From: JAVBMP01 sp031552315
GTDB taxonomy: Bacteria > Desulfobacterota > Desulfovibrionia > Desulfovibrionales > Desulfovibrionaceae
Assembly (NCBI GenBank): GCA_031552315.1
Contig: JAVBMP010000043.1
Location: 1 to 13,816, forward strand
Length of the DNA stretch: 13,816 bases
Direction: 5' to 3'
Shown: piece by piece, positions 13,427 through 13,816 of the stretch
Numbering within the stretch: the stretch's first letter is position 1
How the letters are laid out: each line of letters starts with the position of its first letter
Made by a program: the position numbers and the translations under genes
The notes under the pieces: model-generated
What the model was told of the DNA's origin: nothing
The model's database searches: none
Seen by the model: the letters and a program-made list of their open reading frames with translations, nothing else

Positions 13427-13684
13427 AGATGGGTTTGGTTTGGGTAGCGGTGGCGTGAGGGCGTTGGTTGTTAAAAGGTGAGGCCGTTGCACGATGAGAT
13501 TTTTTGTTCTTTTACAAGGAGTACCCTTATCCCGTGGTTCCGTGCGGAGGGAGTATATTCAAGCATATATGACCTTCGCGCGGGATGAAGTACGACGCAG
13601 TAAAAGGGCAAAAAGGCCATTGTGGGTACTGTCCAGCATTTTTCGCACATTCCAGGCAGGCAGTGCCACCCGAAAAGTTTATAA

Positions 13685-13706
13685 GAGGCCCTTGCGCCAT
13701 GGCCTC
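13685..13706 (-). terminator. Hairpin after the right-edge gene remnant
   Basis: GAGGCC (13685-13690) pairs with GGCCTC (13701-13706), 7 bases beyond the TAG at 13713-13715. On the - strand it is followed by TTATAAACTTTTC, which is T-rich. The placement fits a terminator for a gene entering from the right edge. Confidence 0.4.
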
Positions 13707-13712
13707 GATAAT

Positions 13713-13816
13713 CTATTCCAGCCCGGATTTTTCTTGCAGGATAATTTCCAGAATATCCCGCGCGGCGTAGGGTTTTCACAGGGCGGCGGCATTATTTGCC
13801 CGGTTTTCCAGTTTTT
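13713..13816 (-). pseudogene. C-terminal end of a receiver (REC) domain protein with an in-frame TGA
   Basis: Read on the - strand from the right edge, one frame gives KLENRANNAAAL, then TGA (13778-13776), then KPYAARDILEIILQEKSGLE and TAG (13715-13713). The part after the TGA looks like the last loop and helix of a response-regulator receiver domain, where a conserved Lys-Pro pair precedes the final amphipathic helix. A run of small residues before the Lys-Pro also fits. The TGA falls just before that lysine, so the gene is either inactivated or truncated there; a single C-to-T change from CGA would explain it. The protein could be a response regulator or the tail of a hybrid histidine kinase. 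The call rests on about 30 residues. Confidence 0.4.

Larger units (their letters stand above)
12573..13712. other. Gene-poor, repeat-rich intergenic region
   Basis: This stretch of 1,140 bases has no frame with a recognisable product; the long frames on both strands run through G/C homopolymers and purine repeats and read as low-complexity Pro/Gly/Ser. It holds two terminators, two copies of a ~235-bp repeat, a purine tract between them, and unique sequence at 13484-13712 where I recognise nothing except a hairpin at 13685-13706. Confidence 0.6.

Noticed and set aside
13585..13770. 61-codon + strand frame with several Cys/His
   Set aside because: No ribosome site of note, no family resemblance, and antisense to the receiver-domain remnant.
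13471..13779. 102-codon - strand frame near the right edge
   Set aside because: No recognisable domain, and it overlaps the better-fitting receiver-domain frame. A short stretch near its end (IRVLLVKEQ) looks like a receiver start but stops after ten more residues and lacks the acidic pair, so I treat it as chance.

Overview
The window looks like a chromosomal segment of an anaerobic sulfate-reducing or related bacterium of the Desulfovibrio group (Desulfovibrionaceae). The main evidence is a siroheme-dependent (alternative) heme synthesis cluster with two radical SAM enzymes (AhbC, AhbD), HemB and an AhbA-type decarboxylase subunit. An rpoZ-dnaJ pair and the GC-rich intergenic hairpin repeats also fit this group. 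This is inferred from protein motifs and gene order read by eye; no search was run.

Left edge (1-312): the C-terminal end of an ABC/SMC-like ATPase on the + strand. A 315-base gap follows, with GC-rich hairpins and a perfect 26-bp palindrome that probably marks the operator/promoter of the heme cluster.

628-5993 (+ strand): ahbC, a small PAS-like cysteine-rich protein, hemB, ahbD, a small two-helix membrane protein and ahbA. HemB makes porphobilinogen early in tetrapyrrole synthesis. AhbA, with a partner AhbB not seen here, decarboxylates siroheme. AhbC then forms Fe-coproporphyrin III, and AhbD forms heme b. hemB and ahbD overlap by ATGA; the other gaps are longer and carry repeats. AhbD has an unusual His/Gly/Pro-rich N-terminal extension, and a 13-bp tandem repeat lies just after ahbD.

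6270-10463 (- strand, reading right to left): psd and pssA (phosphatidylethanolamine synthesis), a CheX-like chemotaxis phosphatase, dgkA (diacylglycerol/undecaprenol kinase), rpoZ (RNA polymerase omega) and dnaJ. This block converges on ahbA across 276 bases with five successive stem-loops.

10815-12572 (+ strand): a transmembrane methyl-accepting chemotaxis protein with a strong intrinsic terminator.

12573-13712: about 1.1 kb without a convincing gene. It holds two diverged copies of a ~235-bp G/C-rich repeat separated by a GGAGAT-type purine tract. At the right edge (- strand) are what look like the last residues of a receiver domain, interrupted by an in-frame TGA.

I see no CRISPR array, tRNA, rRNA, insertion sequence or clear defence system. 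The less ordinary points are the two uncharacterised small proteins inside the heme cluster, the AhbD extension, the candidate operator, and the repeat-rich intergenic regions.
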